Source: Pyricularia pennisetigena (taxonomy: Eukaryota; Ascomycota; Sordariomycetes; Magnaporthales; Pyriculariaceae). Taken from it: a stretch of DNA of 64,000 nt. Shown here in pieces: positions 10,026 through 20,150 of this stretch (position 1 is the first letter of the stretch; the number at the start of each line of letters is the position of its first letter). Below the pieces are notes generated by a model. That model worked only from the letters and a program-made list of their open reading frames with translations. It was not told the DNA's origin and did no database searches. The stretch spans positions 1 through 64,000 of the forward strand of contig NW_021940922.1 in NCBI RefSeq assembly GCF_004337985.1, written 5' to 3'. Both the position numbers and the translations under genes were made by a program.

Positions 10026-10865
10026 GGTGAAAAGAAGGCGAAAAAGGGCAATAGAGAAGGCAGAGGAGTACGTTTTAGGACTGATGCGTTTGATCTCCAA
10101 GCTGTTTCATCTTTGCAATCACGAAATATAGCGATCAATAAGCAGCTTATAAGTTTGACGACGCTTGATATTGCCAGCTTCGACATGTCGCGCGATATGC
10201 AGCTGTGGTTCTCTACAGTAATGCAGTGCAATTGGAACTTTGAGCACATTCTGCGAAAAGAAATCAACAACGTAATCGTTCCTAACCCTTGTTCGGATTC
10301 CACAACTAGATGTTCATCACGTCGTTAAATCCAGATGCTACTCTACCGACCGACTTGTCACCAACGTACGCGGTTGTGATTGTTGCTTGGAAATATCCAA
10401 AATTAGAGGGCCTAAAAACGGACCAGATTTGCAGCCAGTCCGCGGATTTGGACCTGTGAACAGAGTCACCTTGTCCCAAATTTGGCCCTGAAATTAATGG
10501 ATCCGGCCCCGCCCTGCAATTTGGGAGTCAGCACTACAGAAATTCTGACCCTTGGCACCCCAACAGACAGCTGAGGTATTTTGTGGTTTCTTTCCCTTCA
10601 CATGTGCCGCTATGCTTTTTAGTAACGGTTGGCTCCGCAAACATGACCCCAAAAGAAAAAAAGAAAGAGTTTAGTTTACTAGGGGCCTGGGTCGGAAAAC
10701 AACACGGTTGTGGTGCATTTGAGCATACTTCATAAACCTTTGCATAAATGTCAATTTTAGCTGCAGCAAAACTTCCTTTTCGACAAGCGAATTGCCAACA
10801 TAACCAAAAATAAATAACAAACTAACATGTGAAGTACCAACAAACACCAAATTTCCAGTCCAAAT
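10026..10865. other. G-H intergenic region with CArG box
   Basis: No gene. It contains a perfect CC(A/T)6GG box, CCAAATTTGG, at 10476-10485, and neighbouring GGNCC-flanked sites at 10409-10454. The right arm has the matching CCAAGTTTTGG at 36517-36527 and copies of the neighbouring sites near 36580-36625. Confidence 0.45.
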
Positions 10866-11690
10866 CTAGTTTCTCTTTTTCCTTTTAGCTCTTCCAGCAT
10901 TTTCAGCCAAAATCAATGAAAGATTGCCGGCGTCTTCCTGTAAATCGGGAAAATATTCCACAAGCTCCTGTAAAATGTCCTCATACTTTTGCCTCAGCAA
11001 TCCATTTGCACGTAACAAACTGTTTTGCGCCTCAAACTGGTCGGAATCGTCTGACAGACTTTTTCCGCGCTCCTCAAACGCCTTCAGACGTTCTTTCAGC
11101 CTTTTGTTCTCCTCTTGTAAAAGACGAGAATCCTGTGCATGTTGTTCGGCTATAATCTGGCAGTCCAGCAACTGCGGCTCTGTCTTTTTTTCTGTCTCGG
11201 TGTCGGCATTGGGACGCTGGGTTTCCGGGAACTTGCAAGCCCGTTGCCTAAGCTCAGTGTTTTCTTTCTGAGTTGCTGTAAGCTTGAGCTCCAGGGTCTC
11301 CTGCTCAGTCAGCAGGTTTTTCTGCTCCTCGATGGCCTTGCCAAGTTTAGACTTTATCGCATCCTGCTGCCCTTTTAAATCTCGTATCTCTTTGCGCAGC
11401 AAAGTATGCTCAGCCGACAGCCGTTGGAATGTTTGCTGCTTCTGCGCGTTTTCTTGGCGGCTTGAATTGGCCTTTTCGCTGATTTGCCACAGCAGGTAAT
11501 CGAGGGTATCAGAAACAATTGGCTGTACGGCAATTGTTAGTACAGTTTTGTTTGATGCCAGTAAATGCTTTATGCCAGTTAAACCACCCAAACCTACGAC
11601 TCCATCTGCTCCAACCGGTGGGACTATAGCCAAATTTGGTTGATGCAATACTGGTGCCGCCAGTACGCCCTTTTGAAGTTCCTTTGTCAT
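10866..11690 (-). CDS. Gene H (left): long coiled-coil protein
   Basis: 274 aa from the ATG at 11690 (conserved TGCAATGAC start context). About residues 55-250 form a long coiled coil with two heptad-rich segments separated by a Pro/Asn-containing hinge. The C-terminus is strongly basic (GRAKRKKRN), perhaps a nuclear signal. Relative to the right copy (35451-36170) it carries an in-frame 108-nt insertion near residues 17-52, inside which lies a possible 75-nt intron (GTAGGT...CTAAC...ACAG). No family recognised. Confidence 0.7.
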   Translation of the reverse strand: MTKELQKGVLAAPVLHQPNLAIVPPVGADGVVGLGGLTGIKHLLASNKTVLTIAVQPIVSDTLDYLLWQISEKANSSRQENAQKQQTFQRLSAEHTLLRKEIRDLKGQQDAIKSKLGKAIEEQKNLLTEQETLELKLTATQKENTELRQRACKFPETQRPNADTETEKKTEPQLLDCQIIAEQHAQDSRLLQEENKRLKERLKAFEERGKSLSDDSDQFEAQNSLLRANGLLRQKYEDILQELVEYFPDLQEDAGNLSLILAENAGRAKRKKRN

Positions 11691-13120
11691 TGCAGGTAAG
11701 GACAAGATGACCAAGGTTTACGTTTTCGAGCTGAGAAAAAGCACAAGAAAAAAAAATATAAACAAAACATTCGACATTAGGCGATCGGTTTTGCTTAAAT
11801 ACACCAAGTTAATGTTTCACAAAATTAAACGCTGGTAAAATCGTCTTGTTTGCAAACGTTGGCAATTGTCCCAAAACCTGGTGTGCAGCTCTAAGGTTTG
11901 ACAACATCCACTCCATTCCGCCCGGAAGTTTTTGAACCTTCCCAAAGCCTGCCGAGCTGCTTTTCAGCAAACCTACTTTTGTTCAATCATCCGGACCTGC
12001 AATGTAGTTTAGCAAACAAAGGACCAAAAACTGGCCGCGTTGAGCCTGTTGGCCCATGGTATGAAGAGAGAACGTGGAACCTGATTCTCTAGCACATTTC
12101 AATCACGGTAACGGCTCGCAAATTCAGCACCATTTTCGGCAATGCTAAATCTTCGACATTCCCCCTTATGCCGGTTGGGATTAAATCGAACGGTTTTGGA
12201 AGCCATAAGTCGTCCAAAGCCACAGGGCCATTCGCTTGATTCGTCCAACCGCCAGACCCACCCATAGACCTTGGACCCCACTTGTGACGAGGTCCGTGAA
12301 GATGTAGCAGCAAAGGGGCAAAGTTGCGGACGCAGACCAACAAACAATTTGGATCGCCATTTCCCATCGCATTTCAACGACTGCTTATCGCTCCACATAC
12401 CCCATTTTCCCAAGGTGTTGGATCGCACAAAAAAAGTCGCGTTTCGGCGGTATATAGACCGAGGCTCTCGGTTACGACGTTTTGTCGCTGCTGGGGTGAC
12501 GGTGTGTGACGGTCGTTGGTTCTTCGGATTACGTACCTGCCAACAGCATTGTTTTAAATTCGGCATGTATGCAACGCAACAAATCCAAGTTTTTGATCAC
12601 GTCGCAGCTCTTTCCCAGCATTTGCGCTCCGCCTCGTTGTCGATGCGGCAAGGACCCAGTTTTCAATTTCTTACCAGACCCCGATTTATGGCACCGCTTT
12701 TGTGGGTACGTCCGAAAAATTTACTTCGTATTTGGATTATATCACCAACGTCCCCTGCCCCATATTTGATTTTGACCGATTCCGACCGCTTGGGTCGCAC
12801 TACTCAGCCCCTGTGCTGACTCGTGTTCAGGCCAGCAATAATAAAGGCACAATTCGAAACTTTGGATTAAATGACCAACATCTTTTACCTACCTGTTCTG
12901 GTAAGTTTCGGCGCGTGATATGCAAACATCCTTGACTTCAGGCTGCCAAATCTCTGCCGAGGTTTTGCCGATTGTTAATTAGTGAGCATTTTGTGTCAAG
13001 ATCCTTGACGGGGATCAATAGGCAAATGCAGCTTGTAAGAAGGGAAATAAAAAAGGTGTTCGATATTAACAAGCAACAGAACACGCACGCACGCAATGGT
13101 AACAAGCCGGCAAATTGCCT
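11691..13120. other. H-I intergenic region, conserved but no clear gene
   Basis: Conserved with 33413-35450 in the right arm, including CC-N7-GG sites at 11871-11881 and 12024-12034 (partners 35231-35241 and 35058-35068). Frames around 12270-12820 and 12099-12566 are long, but the right arm breaks each after about 40 shared codons. I read it as a large divergent promoter region or a decayed gene. Confidence 0.4.
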
Positions 13121-13998
13121 ATGGAGCATATGACAGTTCGCCTTCCCCCATTTTCCACGCTCTGCGCAGGAGAAGATGGCGAACAGGCTCGTCAACTACG
13201 GGCCGAAGAAGAAGGCACTGGGCAAGTCGAGCGAATGCGACAACAGTTCCAAAGACAATTAGATGATCGAACAGCACTCCTCTGCCACCATGTAGAGGAT
13301 AGCCGACGCAGCAATCAACAGTTTACAACTCTCATGTTTCAGCTATACCGGGACCTAGAAGTTAAGCTCGCAGAAGCAAATCGGCAATTGTCTGTTGCAA
13401 AGCAAAAGGCGGAAACGTGCACTCAACTCGAACGCGTCCTGCAGGATGTAAACCTGCGGCCTGTCATTGACCTGACTACAGATGACACCGATTCTAGATG
13501 TTCTATTTGCTCGACTTTTTTTTCGGCTGCTAATTATTTCGTTGTCGAATGCGGATGTGTAAGTTTGCGCCTTTTGGGCAGATTGAACCCACCCGTGAAA
13601 TACTATGAAACTCGCTAACAATTCGCTTTGTAGCCCATTTGTCCCGAGTGCCGCTCACGCTGTCGGAGCGAAATCCCTACGGCAAAATGTCTGCTGAAGT
13701 GTAAAAACCACCCGGAGACGGATGGTATGACAAGCATCAGAGTTTTTCACAGTGCCGATTGCGGAATCTGTCTGGAGCAAAAAACCCAAATGCTGGTGAC
13801 AAAATGCGGTACGTGTCAAGTTGCTGTTTTGTATTCGACCCTGGCTGACAGCAAAAAGGACATGTAATGTGTTCTGCGTGTGCCGAAAGGTGGTTCTTGA
13901 GCGAGTCGAAATGCCCGCTTTGCCGCCAGCCTTACGAGTGCTTAATCAGCCTACAGGAAGAGCGTTGGGTGGGTAAACTGATTTTGGAGCGGCGGTAG
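13121..13998 (+). CDS. Gene I (left): coiled-coil protein with two zinc clusters (RING)
   Basis: Three exons, 13121-13558, 13634-13808 and 13859-13998; 250 aa. Introns are 75 bp (GTAAGT...TAG) and 50 bp (GTACGT...AAAAAG). Residues 15-110 form a charged coiled coil. A first Cys cluster, CSICSTFF...VECGC/PICPEC, straddles intron 1. A second, CGICLEQK...VTKCGHVMC...CPLC, fits a C3HC4 RING finger and straddles intron 2. Choosing the acceptor at 13857-13858 restores the CxHxxC spacing and the open frame. RING proteins usually act as ubiquitin E3 ligases. The right copy (32536-33412) is intact with identical intron positions. From 13750 onward the two copies show no differences. Confidence 0.85.
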
Positions 13999-14719
13999 GA
14001 GATAGCACCTTGGTCGATTTGCAGTTGTGGTCGTTTACAAGCTTATTGTGGCAGGCCTAACGTATGCACTGGGCGGATATTACGGTTGGCATTTCCTCTA
14101 TTTTCAGAGGCCAGCCGGCTGTACGTACGGTCGTGGTAGTCTAAAAAGCTTTACAGTGTTTGATGCTCGAATAGCAAGTAGTAAAATCTTGCAAAGTTAG
14201 GTTGATACCAAAGAATTTCGAATAGTACGGAAGCAGGCGAACAGAAATCAAATTAGAGAAAAGTAGTGGAGGAAAGCTATAAAGACTGTGGTAGTATCGT
14301 TTAGTCCCAGTATAGGCCGACAGCCTGATCTTCCGTCATAAAATATAGAAATGCGCATCGAATTTGAAAAGCTAGTAACCCATCATCATCTTTCCGTCTC
14401 TTCAAATCAAGTTTGCCAGGCTCTCTTTAGCCAAATGGCTTGCAACGCGCACACAAAATCATCAACACTAAGAGTCGATAGAGACTCAGATACTGCTTTT
14501 CCAGAAGAAAGGCTTTTGAAGTATAGTTTCGACGAGTGACCGTACATGCCGTTTTCGATTATGAGGCCACCGTTTGCCGGACCTGAGGCGGCGTGGTTGC
14601 ATGGAAGAAGAAGATCCAAAGCAAGTTGCAAGTCCAGGCGCCAGTTATGAGGAGTGCTGAAAACCAGGATTGCGGTAATATGCTCCGATTGCTGCTCGTG
14701 GGGCTTTGACAGGCCATCA
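13750..14719. repeat. Gene-conversion-like tract (left)
   Basis: 970 bp that match 31815-32784 (reverse complement) without a difference I can find. The tract covers the end of gene I, the I-J intergenic DNA and the 3' part of gene J. Immediately outside it the arms differ at several percent or more, including at 13749 and 14720. Confidence 0.75.
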
Positions 14720-15339
14720 ACGTCGTGCACACTGGCGGTCATCTCAAGTAAAGGGCTGGCGTTTGGGGACTTTTTGAGTAAATCGGACGATAGGAGGACC
14801 TTTTTGAAACCAAGTTCGTGGACCTCTTCCCTGGTCAGGTTTTCGCAGCCCAATACTAACAACCACTGATCCTGGTACTGAGGGACGAGCACTTTGAAAT
14901 CCGTAACTGCCTCGAATGGAGCGCACTGAGGTGCCAAATGGTCGAACCCAGTGGGGGCGTTACTGTAAGGCAATGTGGTAAAGCTCGACTCGCCGGTCAC
15001 GGTCGCCATCGGTGGAGACCAGGCAGGAACTGGTGGATGTCCGTAAAGGGATTGCGAAAAAGTGTCCCATTGCACAGATGGTGAAAATGCGCCGCCTGAT
15101 CTATGCATGAGAGATGTAGGAGTAGCCGGGCGTAGCCACAATGCCTCTTCGCCCATATGGGCTTCGAGGCTTCCCATCAGATAAAAACTGCTCGGTAAAG
15201 CGATTTCGGCAAATTCCGGTATGGTATTTGCTAAGACACCTGAACAGCTTGCCAGGGCCATGTCTTGCGCATCGTTGAGCATGGATTCCAGAGGCATAAG
15301 GCCGGGATGAGTGCTTTGTTCATTCGCCGAATCCCGATA
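14407..15339 (-). pseudogene. Gene J (left): HAD/CECR5-like protein cut by transposon
   Basis: Open frame of over 300 codons running toward the window start. The C-terminal half resembles the last third of CECR5/TIGR01456-type HAD hydrolases: HELGFKKVLLSSDLL, then AILVFSTPHNWRLDLQLALD and a final helix with VCALQAIW. The catalytic HAD N-terminal motifs are not seen, so it may be a divergent or partial relative. The frame continues upstream through the transposon target site at 15338-15339 into 17198-17300, which means the Fot1-like element landed in coding sequence. The right copy (31134-32127) is broken differently. Confidence 0.6.
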
Positions 15340-15381
15340 ACGTTGGGCTCCACATCTCCGACCCCCCTAAAGTCCGGCCCC
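15340..15381 (+). repeat. Left terminal inverted repeat of Fot1-like element
   Basis: 42 bp identical to the reverse complement of 17156-17197. Confidence 0.9.
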
Positions 15382-15490
15382 TAAAAATATCTACTCAGCC
15401 ACGTCAACCCTTTGTTTTATTTTATAAATATCTAGACGAACTTTTCACTTTAGAACTTGCATTTTGAAGATTCTTGCTCCAAACTTTCCA

Positions 15491-17098
15491 ATGAAACAGT
15501 ACACTGAAAATCAGCTTCTTGCTGCCATTTCTGACATAAGAAATGGCAAATCAGTTCACAAAACCTCGCAAAAATGGGGTATTCCTCGGAGTACCCTTCA
15601 CGATCGTTTAAAGGGGGCCCAGTCAATTCAACAAGCGAAAAGATTTTGTCAAAGGCTTTCACAGGAGCAGGAGACCTATTTGGCAGATTGGGTACTTGCG
15701 CAGGCCGCGTTAGGCCTTCCGCCAACGCATCAAGAACTACGCTATTTTGCGGAACGAATTCTTCAGGCCGCCGGAGAAAGAAAAAGCCTTGGGAAACATT
15801 GGGTTAGCCGTTTTATAGCCCGATATCCAATTTTGAAAACCCAAAGGCCCCGGCGAATAGAAAATGCCCGGGTTAATGGGGCTACAACCGAGGTAATTAA
15901 ATCTTGGTGGTCCTATTTGAAAAATCCCGTTATCGATACTATAAAACCGGCCAACCGTTGGAATATGGACGAAACAGGTATAATGGAAGGCAAAGGATCT
16001 AATGGCCTGGTGTTAGGGCGTAATAAAATCCGGCCATTACAGCGAAAAGAGCCTGGAACGCGGGGTTGGACGAGCATAATCGAATGTGTATCAGCTACGG
16101 GGGCTGTTATACCTCCCCTCGTTATATTTAAGGGGAAAAACGTACAGCAACAATGGTTTCCAGCTGATTTAAGTCCTTTCGATACCTGGCAATTTCATGC
16201 AACAGAAAACGGGTGGACAAATAATGAAACAGGTATCGAATGGTTAAAAAAGGTGTTTATTCCAAATACCCAACCTTTAACTCCTGAAAAGCGTTTATTA
16301 GTTCTCGACGGCCACGGATCACACGTCAGCGACGAGTTTATGCTTGTTTGCCTCCAAAATAATATTCAGCTTTTATATTTACCTCCTCATTCGTCGCACG
16401 TTCTTCAACCGTTGGATTTATCGGTTTTTGGGCCGTTAAAGGAAGCTTATCGACGTCACCTGGGATTTGTAAACCAGTTTTGCTGTTCAACGGTTGTTGG
16501 GAAACGAAACTTTCTACTTTGCTATCGAAAAGCCAGATCAAAAGCATTTATAGCAAAAACCATTCAATCTGGTTGGCGTACGACGGGGTTATGGCCGGTG
16601 AACTTGGCAAAACCACTTTTAAACCCGTTTTTATTAGAAAATAGCAACGCCAACGTCGAAAAAGGTAGAAATAACGGCTTCCAAAGGGATAAAACACCGG
16701 AAAGCCCAAACCAAAAAATTAACGACCAATCTTTACTTATTTGGAAAACCCCTAAAACGACCCGAGATATTCGACTTCAACTACAGGAAATTTCCCGGTC
16801 CGAAAAAAGTAACGCCACTTCACGGCTTTTGTTTGCAAAAGTCCAAAAAAGCTTCGAAACCAAGGATATCTTATTGGCTGAAGCTCAGCAAAAAATCAGT
16901 TTGTTAAAAGCAAAATTGGAGGCGGTACGGCCGGTCAAAAGGAAAAGGGTAATTCCGGATCCCAACGAGCTTTTGGTCAGCAAAAAAAACGTTTATGAAG
17001 CACAGGAAAATAATAGGGACTGTTTAGAGGATTTGAACGATGGAGAAGAGGTTAGCGAACCGGGAGAGCCTGACAATGATTGTATTATTGTGCGTTGA
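15491..17098 (+). CDS. Fot1/pogo-family DDE transposase
   Basis: 535 aa from the ATG at 15491, the first ATG of a frame open from 15464. Domains in order are an HTH_psq (about residues 1-45, ending RSTLHDRLKG), a CENP-B-type HTH (about 55-130) and a DDE_1 catalytic domain. The acidic residues lie in NMDETGI, VLDGHGSH and PPHSSHVLQPLDLSVF. A coiled-coil, Lys-rich tail follows. Length fits the family. It cuts and pastes the element at TA sites. No frameshift or stop is seen. Confidence 0.95.
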   Translation: MKQYTENQLLAAISDIRNGKSVHKTSQKWGIPRSTLHDRLKGAQSIQQAKRFCQRLSQEQETYLADWVLAQAALGLPPTHQELRYFAERILQAAGERKSLGKHWVSRFIARYPILKTQRPRRIENARVNGATTEVIKSWWSYLKNPVIDTIKPANRWNMDETGIMEGKGSNGLVLGRNKIRPLQRKEPGTRGWTSIIECVSATGAVIPPLVIFKGKNVQQQWFPADLSPFDTWQFHATENGWTNNETGIEWLKKVFIPNTQPLTPEKRLLVLDGHGSHVSDEFMLVCLQNNIQLLYLPPHSSHVLQPLDLSVFGPLKEAYRRHLGFVNQFCCSTVVGKRNFLLCYRKARSKAFIAKTIQSGWRTTGLWPVNLAKPLLNPFLLENSNANVEKGRNNGFQRDKTPESPNQKINDQSLLIWKTPKTTRDIRLQLQEISRSEKSNATSRLLFAKVQKSFETKDILLAEAQQKISLLKAKLEAVRPVKRKRVIPDPNELLVSKKNVYEAQENNRDCLEDLNDGEEVSEPGEPDNDCIIVR

Positions 17099-17155
17099 TA
17101 GGTTTACATTTAAATCGGTTTATAAAAGGGGTATTTCGTCGTTACATTTTTCAAG

Positions 17156-17197
17156 GGGGCCGGACTTTAGGGGGGTCGGAGATGTGGAGCCCAACGT
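17156..17197 (-). repeat. Right terminal inverted repeat of Fot1-like element
   Basis: 42 bp identical to the reverse complement of 15340-15381, followed by the TA duplication at 17198-17199. Confidence 0.9.
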
Positions 17198-17300
17198 TAT
17201 GCTTTCGCGACTCGCTCAATGGAATTGCCGCATAAGTGTTGTTCACCTAGACGTTGAAAAGCGGTATTCAAATTAGCTGCCGCCACAGCTGCGCCTTTTG
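17198..17300 (-). pseudogene. Gene J (left): upstream piece beyond the transposon
   Basis: Reverse-strand frame containing KGAAVAAANLNTAFQRLGE joins in frame to the J body if the transposon and one TA are removed. It aligns with KGAAITVADLHNLSKHLGD of the right copy. The true start of J is not resolved in either arm. Confidence 0.5.
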
Positions 17301-18756
17301 TATTTTCGCATACCTACCAAATACTGCATCTGGGCCTGGGTTGTGGCTCATTTGGAGAGATCCCAACTCCATTGTGGACTTTGAAATCGCGTTTTCTTTG
17401 GGTTGTCTTTTTCTTCCAGCTGGTTTGCAAGCTTGTCTTTTTGTCATTGTGTCCGTTGCATGTGTGCTGCGCAGCCCTTAAATAGACATGAAAACATATG
17501 CACAAGGTTGTTAGTTACTGATTATGCCTTGCGCGATTTCTTGCACCCTGGTAAATCTAGGCCGGAACAGGATTCTTCTGGATCTATTGAGATGTCAAAC
17601 TGTAATTAAGGGGTATATAACACTTCACAGCTAAGGTCGTACCTGCTCAGGGGGCTCCAATTACGTGTTCTACGGCTTGACGCAGGTCAATCTCGTTCCT
17701 CGGTCCAGTTAAAGGACGACAACGCGGGGACAGCAACGTGCCGTTTACGAAACGGTTACCACCTTTCTGGGCGTGCCGGATCCATCTGTAATAAGGGACA
17801 CCGCCTAGAGCGGCTATGCCAAGCAGGTTTCCTGCTTCTGGGGAAGCTTTCAAGAAACCTAGACTCCTGGAAGCCTCATCATCGGGGACGCCGAAACAGT
17901 CGACCTTCCTTTATAAGCCAGTTTAACAGCCCGTTGGCGGGGTTCGCTTATTGGAGAAGGTCGGCATGACTTATCAACTTGTCATTATTCCTAGCGAAAG
18001 TACCTTGAAGAAAGCGAAGGGCATGGCAGGGCAGATTTCACGGCATCCTTGATCTGCAGGAGGCCTCACCATATCCCTTTAAGTTGGGCGCAATGGGCAG
18101 AGGTGGACATCACGGCGATTACCGAATCAGTATATCATGCACTGTCACGGCTGAGATGGTCCACTGAGGTTACAGAAAGCTCCAAACCAAGTCAGGGAAG
18201 GAAATACAGCCATAATGCTTTGTTATGGTAGCCAAGGAATGATAGATGTCACTCCCGCGTCAAGTGAAGTTAATTACAGTTTTATAACCTAGGGGGTAAT
18301 ACGCAACCAAAGCTACTTTGATACTTTAAACCAGCAGGCTGTAGATGTCGTTGCGTGTTGATACCGGCCGCTCCCAAGCGCATGTGCTTTGATGGATAAG
18401 GAGGACAGCCTTTGTAGAAGCCCCCTTGCAGAAAACCCCTGTGGTCTACTACAGTCGGAACATTGTCACTGTTTGTCTATGTTTGATCCAAGACCAGGAG
18501 GTCATCAGGCTAAGCTTGACGGGAGGGCGTTCTGGGTGGTCTTGGAGGTCTCACCTGACAACATGGGGTTAACCCAGTCGCCGAGATCATACATTGCCTA
18601 TATTAAGAAGGCCGTTGTTCCCTTTCCTAGGAAGCTGCTTTCCTTTTCTCCTCCTTCCTTCTCGACCACTTGCTCACTGCTTTCCCTTTCAAGCGTTCAA
18701 CTATAACTACCTACCTTCCGCAGTATAACTGGTTCTGTTTTAAACATTCCTTCATC
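17301..18756. other. J-K intergenic region, decayed
   Basis: No convincing gene. The stretch at 17645-17920 matches 30600-30890 of the right arm at low identity, with no shared open frame. The K promoter (about 18560-18720) matches 29820-29880 in part. Confidence 0.5.
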
Positions 18757-19935
18757 ATGTCCGACTGTTCCGAGAACACTTCTTTTGGCTTTTCATCCTT
18801 CCACGCAAATACTAGCTCAATACGGAGTGGTTTTGATGATTTCACCATGAGCTTTTCAAGCACTCACGATGGCTTCCTTTCGCTTCTTACCGAAGACTAT
18901 CGGTTACAGTCTTCACCTCTCAATTCGACTACTCAAGTCCCCAATGATTCTTCTTCCCGTCACTCTGTCGACAATCTGGTCGATTCTGATTTTTGGAAGC
19001 CTGAACATGCGTCGCCAGATTGGGACATGCAATGGTTTGCCGCGGATTGGACGCCTGATGATTTCGAACCTCCAGACGCCAGGGAAGCCCCACTGGCGTC
19101 CGATTCGCCGAGTGGTAGTGGTGACATACTGCGCCGCTCATTGTCTCCGCGTTGCCGACCAGAAACAACGCCTCCAAGTCCAAGCCGGACGTCCTCAATC
19201 GACACACCTCAGGGAAACAACCTGAGACGTTGCGACATCATCCGATGTCCTCGCGCCTTCTCGCTAACGTGTTGTGCCAGGCGTGGGCCTGTTCGCACGA
19301 TACCTGCGGAGCTACAAACAAAGATAGATTTGTCCGGAGATCACATTGGAGTATGCATTTACTGCCATCCCAATCCTTGCGCTGAAAAAAATGCTAGGCT
19401 ATTTCTATACGGTTCTTGCGGATGCGTAAGTTGCCCCCTTTCACAAAAAGGCCATCGTAAGCTAACTATGCCACAGGTAGCATGCGAAGATTACGTGGAT
19501 AACTCCCGAAAGTTTATTTGCAGCTCCCACCACAAATCCGAGCCGCAAAGGATGATACTACTCAAAGGCAAAATATGCCGTACATGCAAGTCAAAAACCG
19601 CCGATCAAGCAGCCAACTGTGGTAAGTCTTCCACTCCCTACAACAAAGAAATCATGTCTAAATAACATTAAGGTTGCGTTTACTGCAGTGAATGTGTAGA
19701 TGCACAACGCAAATTTGCGAGAAAAGCCAAACGAAAACTTCGCTGTACCGACCTTGAATGCACGAAGTTTTATGGGAAAATGGTGGCAATATCTAAAGGA
19801 GGAATTGCGAGTGTATCGTTGAAAAGGAAACCCCCTCAGGCAAAAGACTTTTGGGATGTGGGCAAGGGTCAGAAATTCGTTAGAGGAACGCAGTGCATTA
19901 GAAGGGTCGGATCGGGACGCAAGCATGTTTGCTGA
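18757..19935 (+). CDS. Gene K (left): acidic N-terminal domain plus double Cys cluster
   Basis: Exons 18757-19425, 19477-19621 and 19673-19935; 358 aa; both introns 51 bp. Residues 1-150 are acidic, Ser-rich and contain DWDMQWF and WTPDDFEPPD, resembling an activation domain. The C-terminal half has Cys clusters CIYCHPNPC...GSCGC/VACEDYV and CRTCKSKT...NCG/CVYCSEC, each split by an intron right after the CG(C) element, exactly as in gene I. This suggests common ancestry of the double zinc-binding module. K' in the right arm (28703-29677) shares only the N-terminal domain. Exact zinc coordination is uncertain. Confidence 0.7.
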
Positions 19936-20150
19936 TAGGCACTCTGCAGAGGTTCCAATGCTTCTTTACAATCGGATCTGAGAATTTCAAAATCATAGCA
20001 ATAAAAATCTGCACATTTAAGCGTGCCCTTGTGGCTCAACGTCTGCGCTCCAAGCTACTTATGCAAGACCCGTCTTTTGTTTCTCGTCGCACAATTAAAA
20101 CAAATCCGCAAGACTAAATTGTGCCGGGAAACTTGTGGACGACGTTGATG

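Larger units (their letters stand above)
15340..17197 (+). mobile_element. Fot1/pogo-like DNA transposon, 1858 bp, apparently intact
   Basis: The element is bounded by perfect 42-bp terminal inverted repeats starting ACGTTGGGCTCCACATCTCC and flanked by a TA target-site duplication (15338-15339 and 17198-17199). It encodes one full transposase. The right arm lacks it, so the insertion postdates the inverted duplication. Perfect termini and an intact ORF suggest recent activity. Confidence 0.95.

Noticed and set aside
12271..12819. 182-codon frame between H and I
   Set aside because: The right-arm counterpart keeps only about 40 codons in frame before shifting, and the reverse strand is equally open. 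Conservation is at DNA level only.
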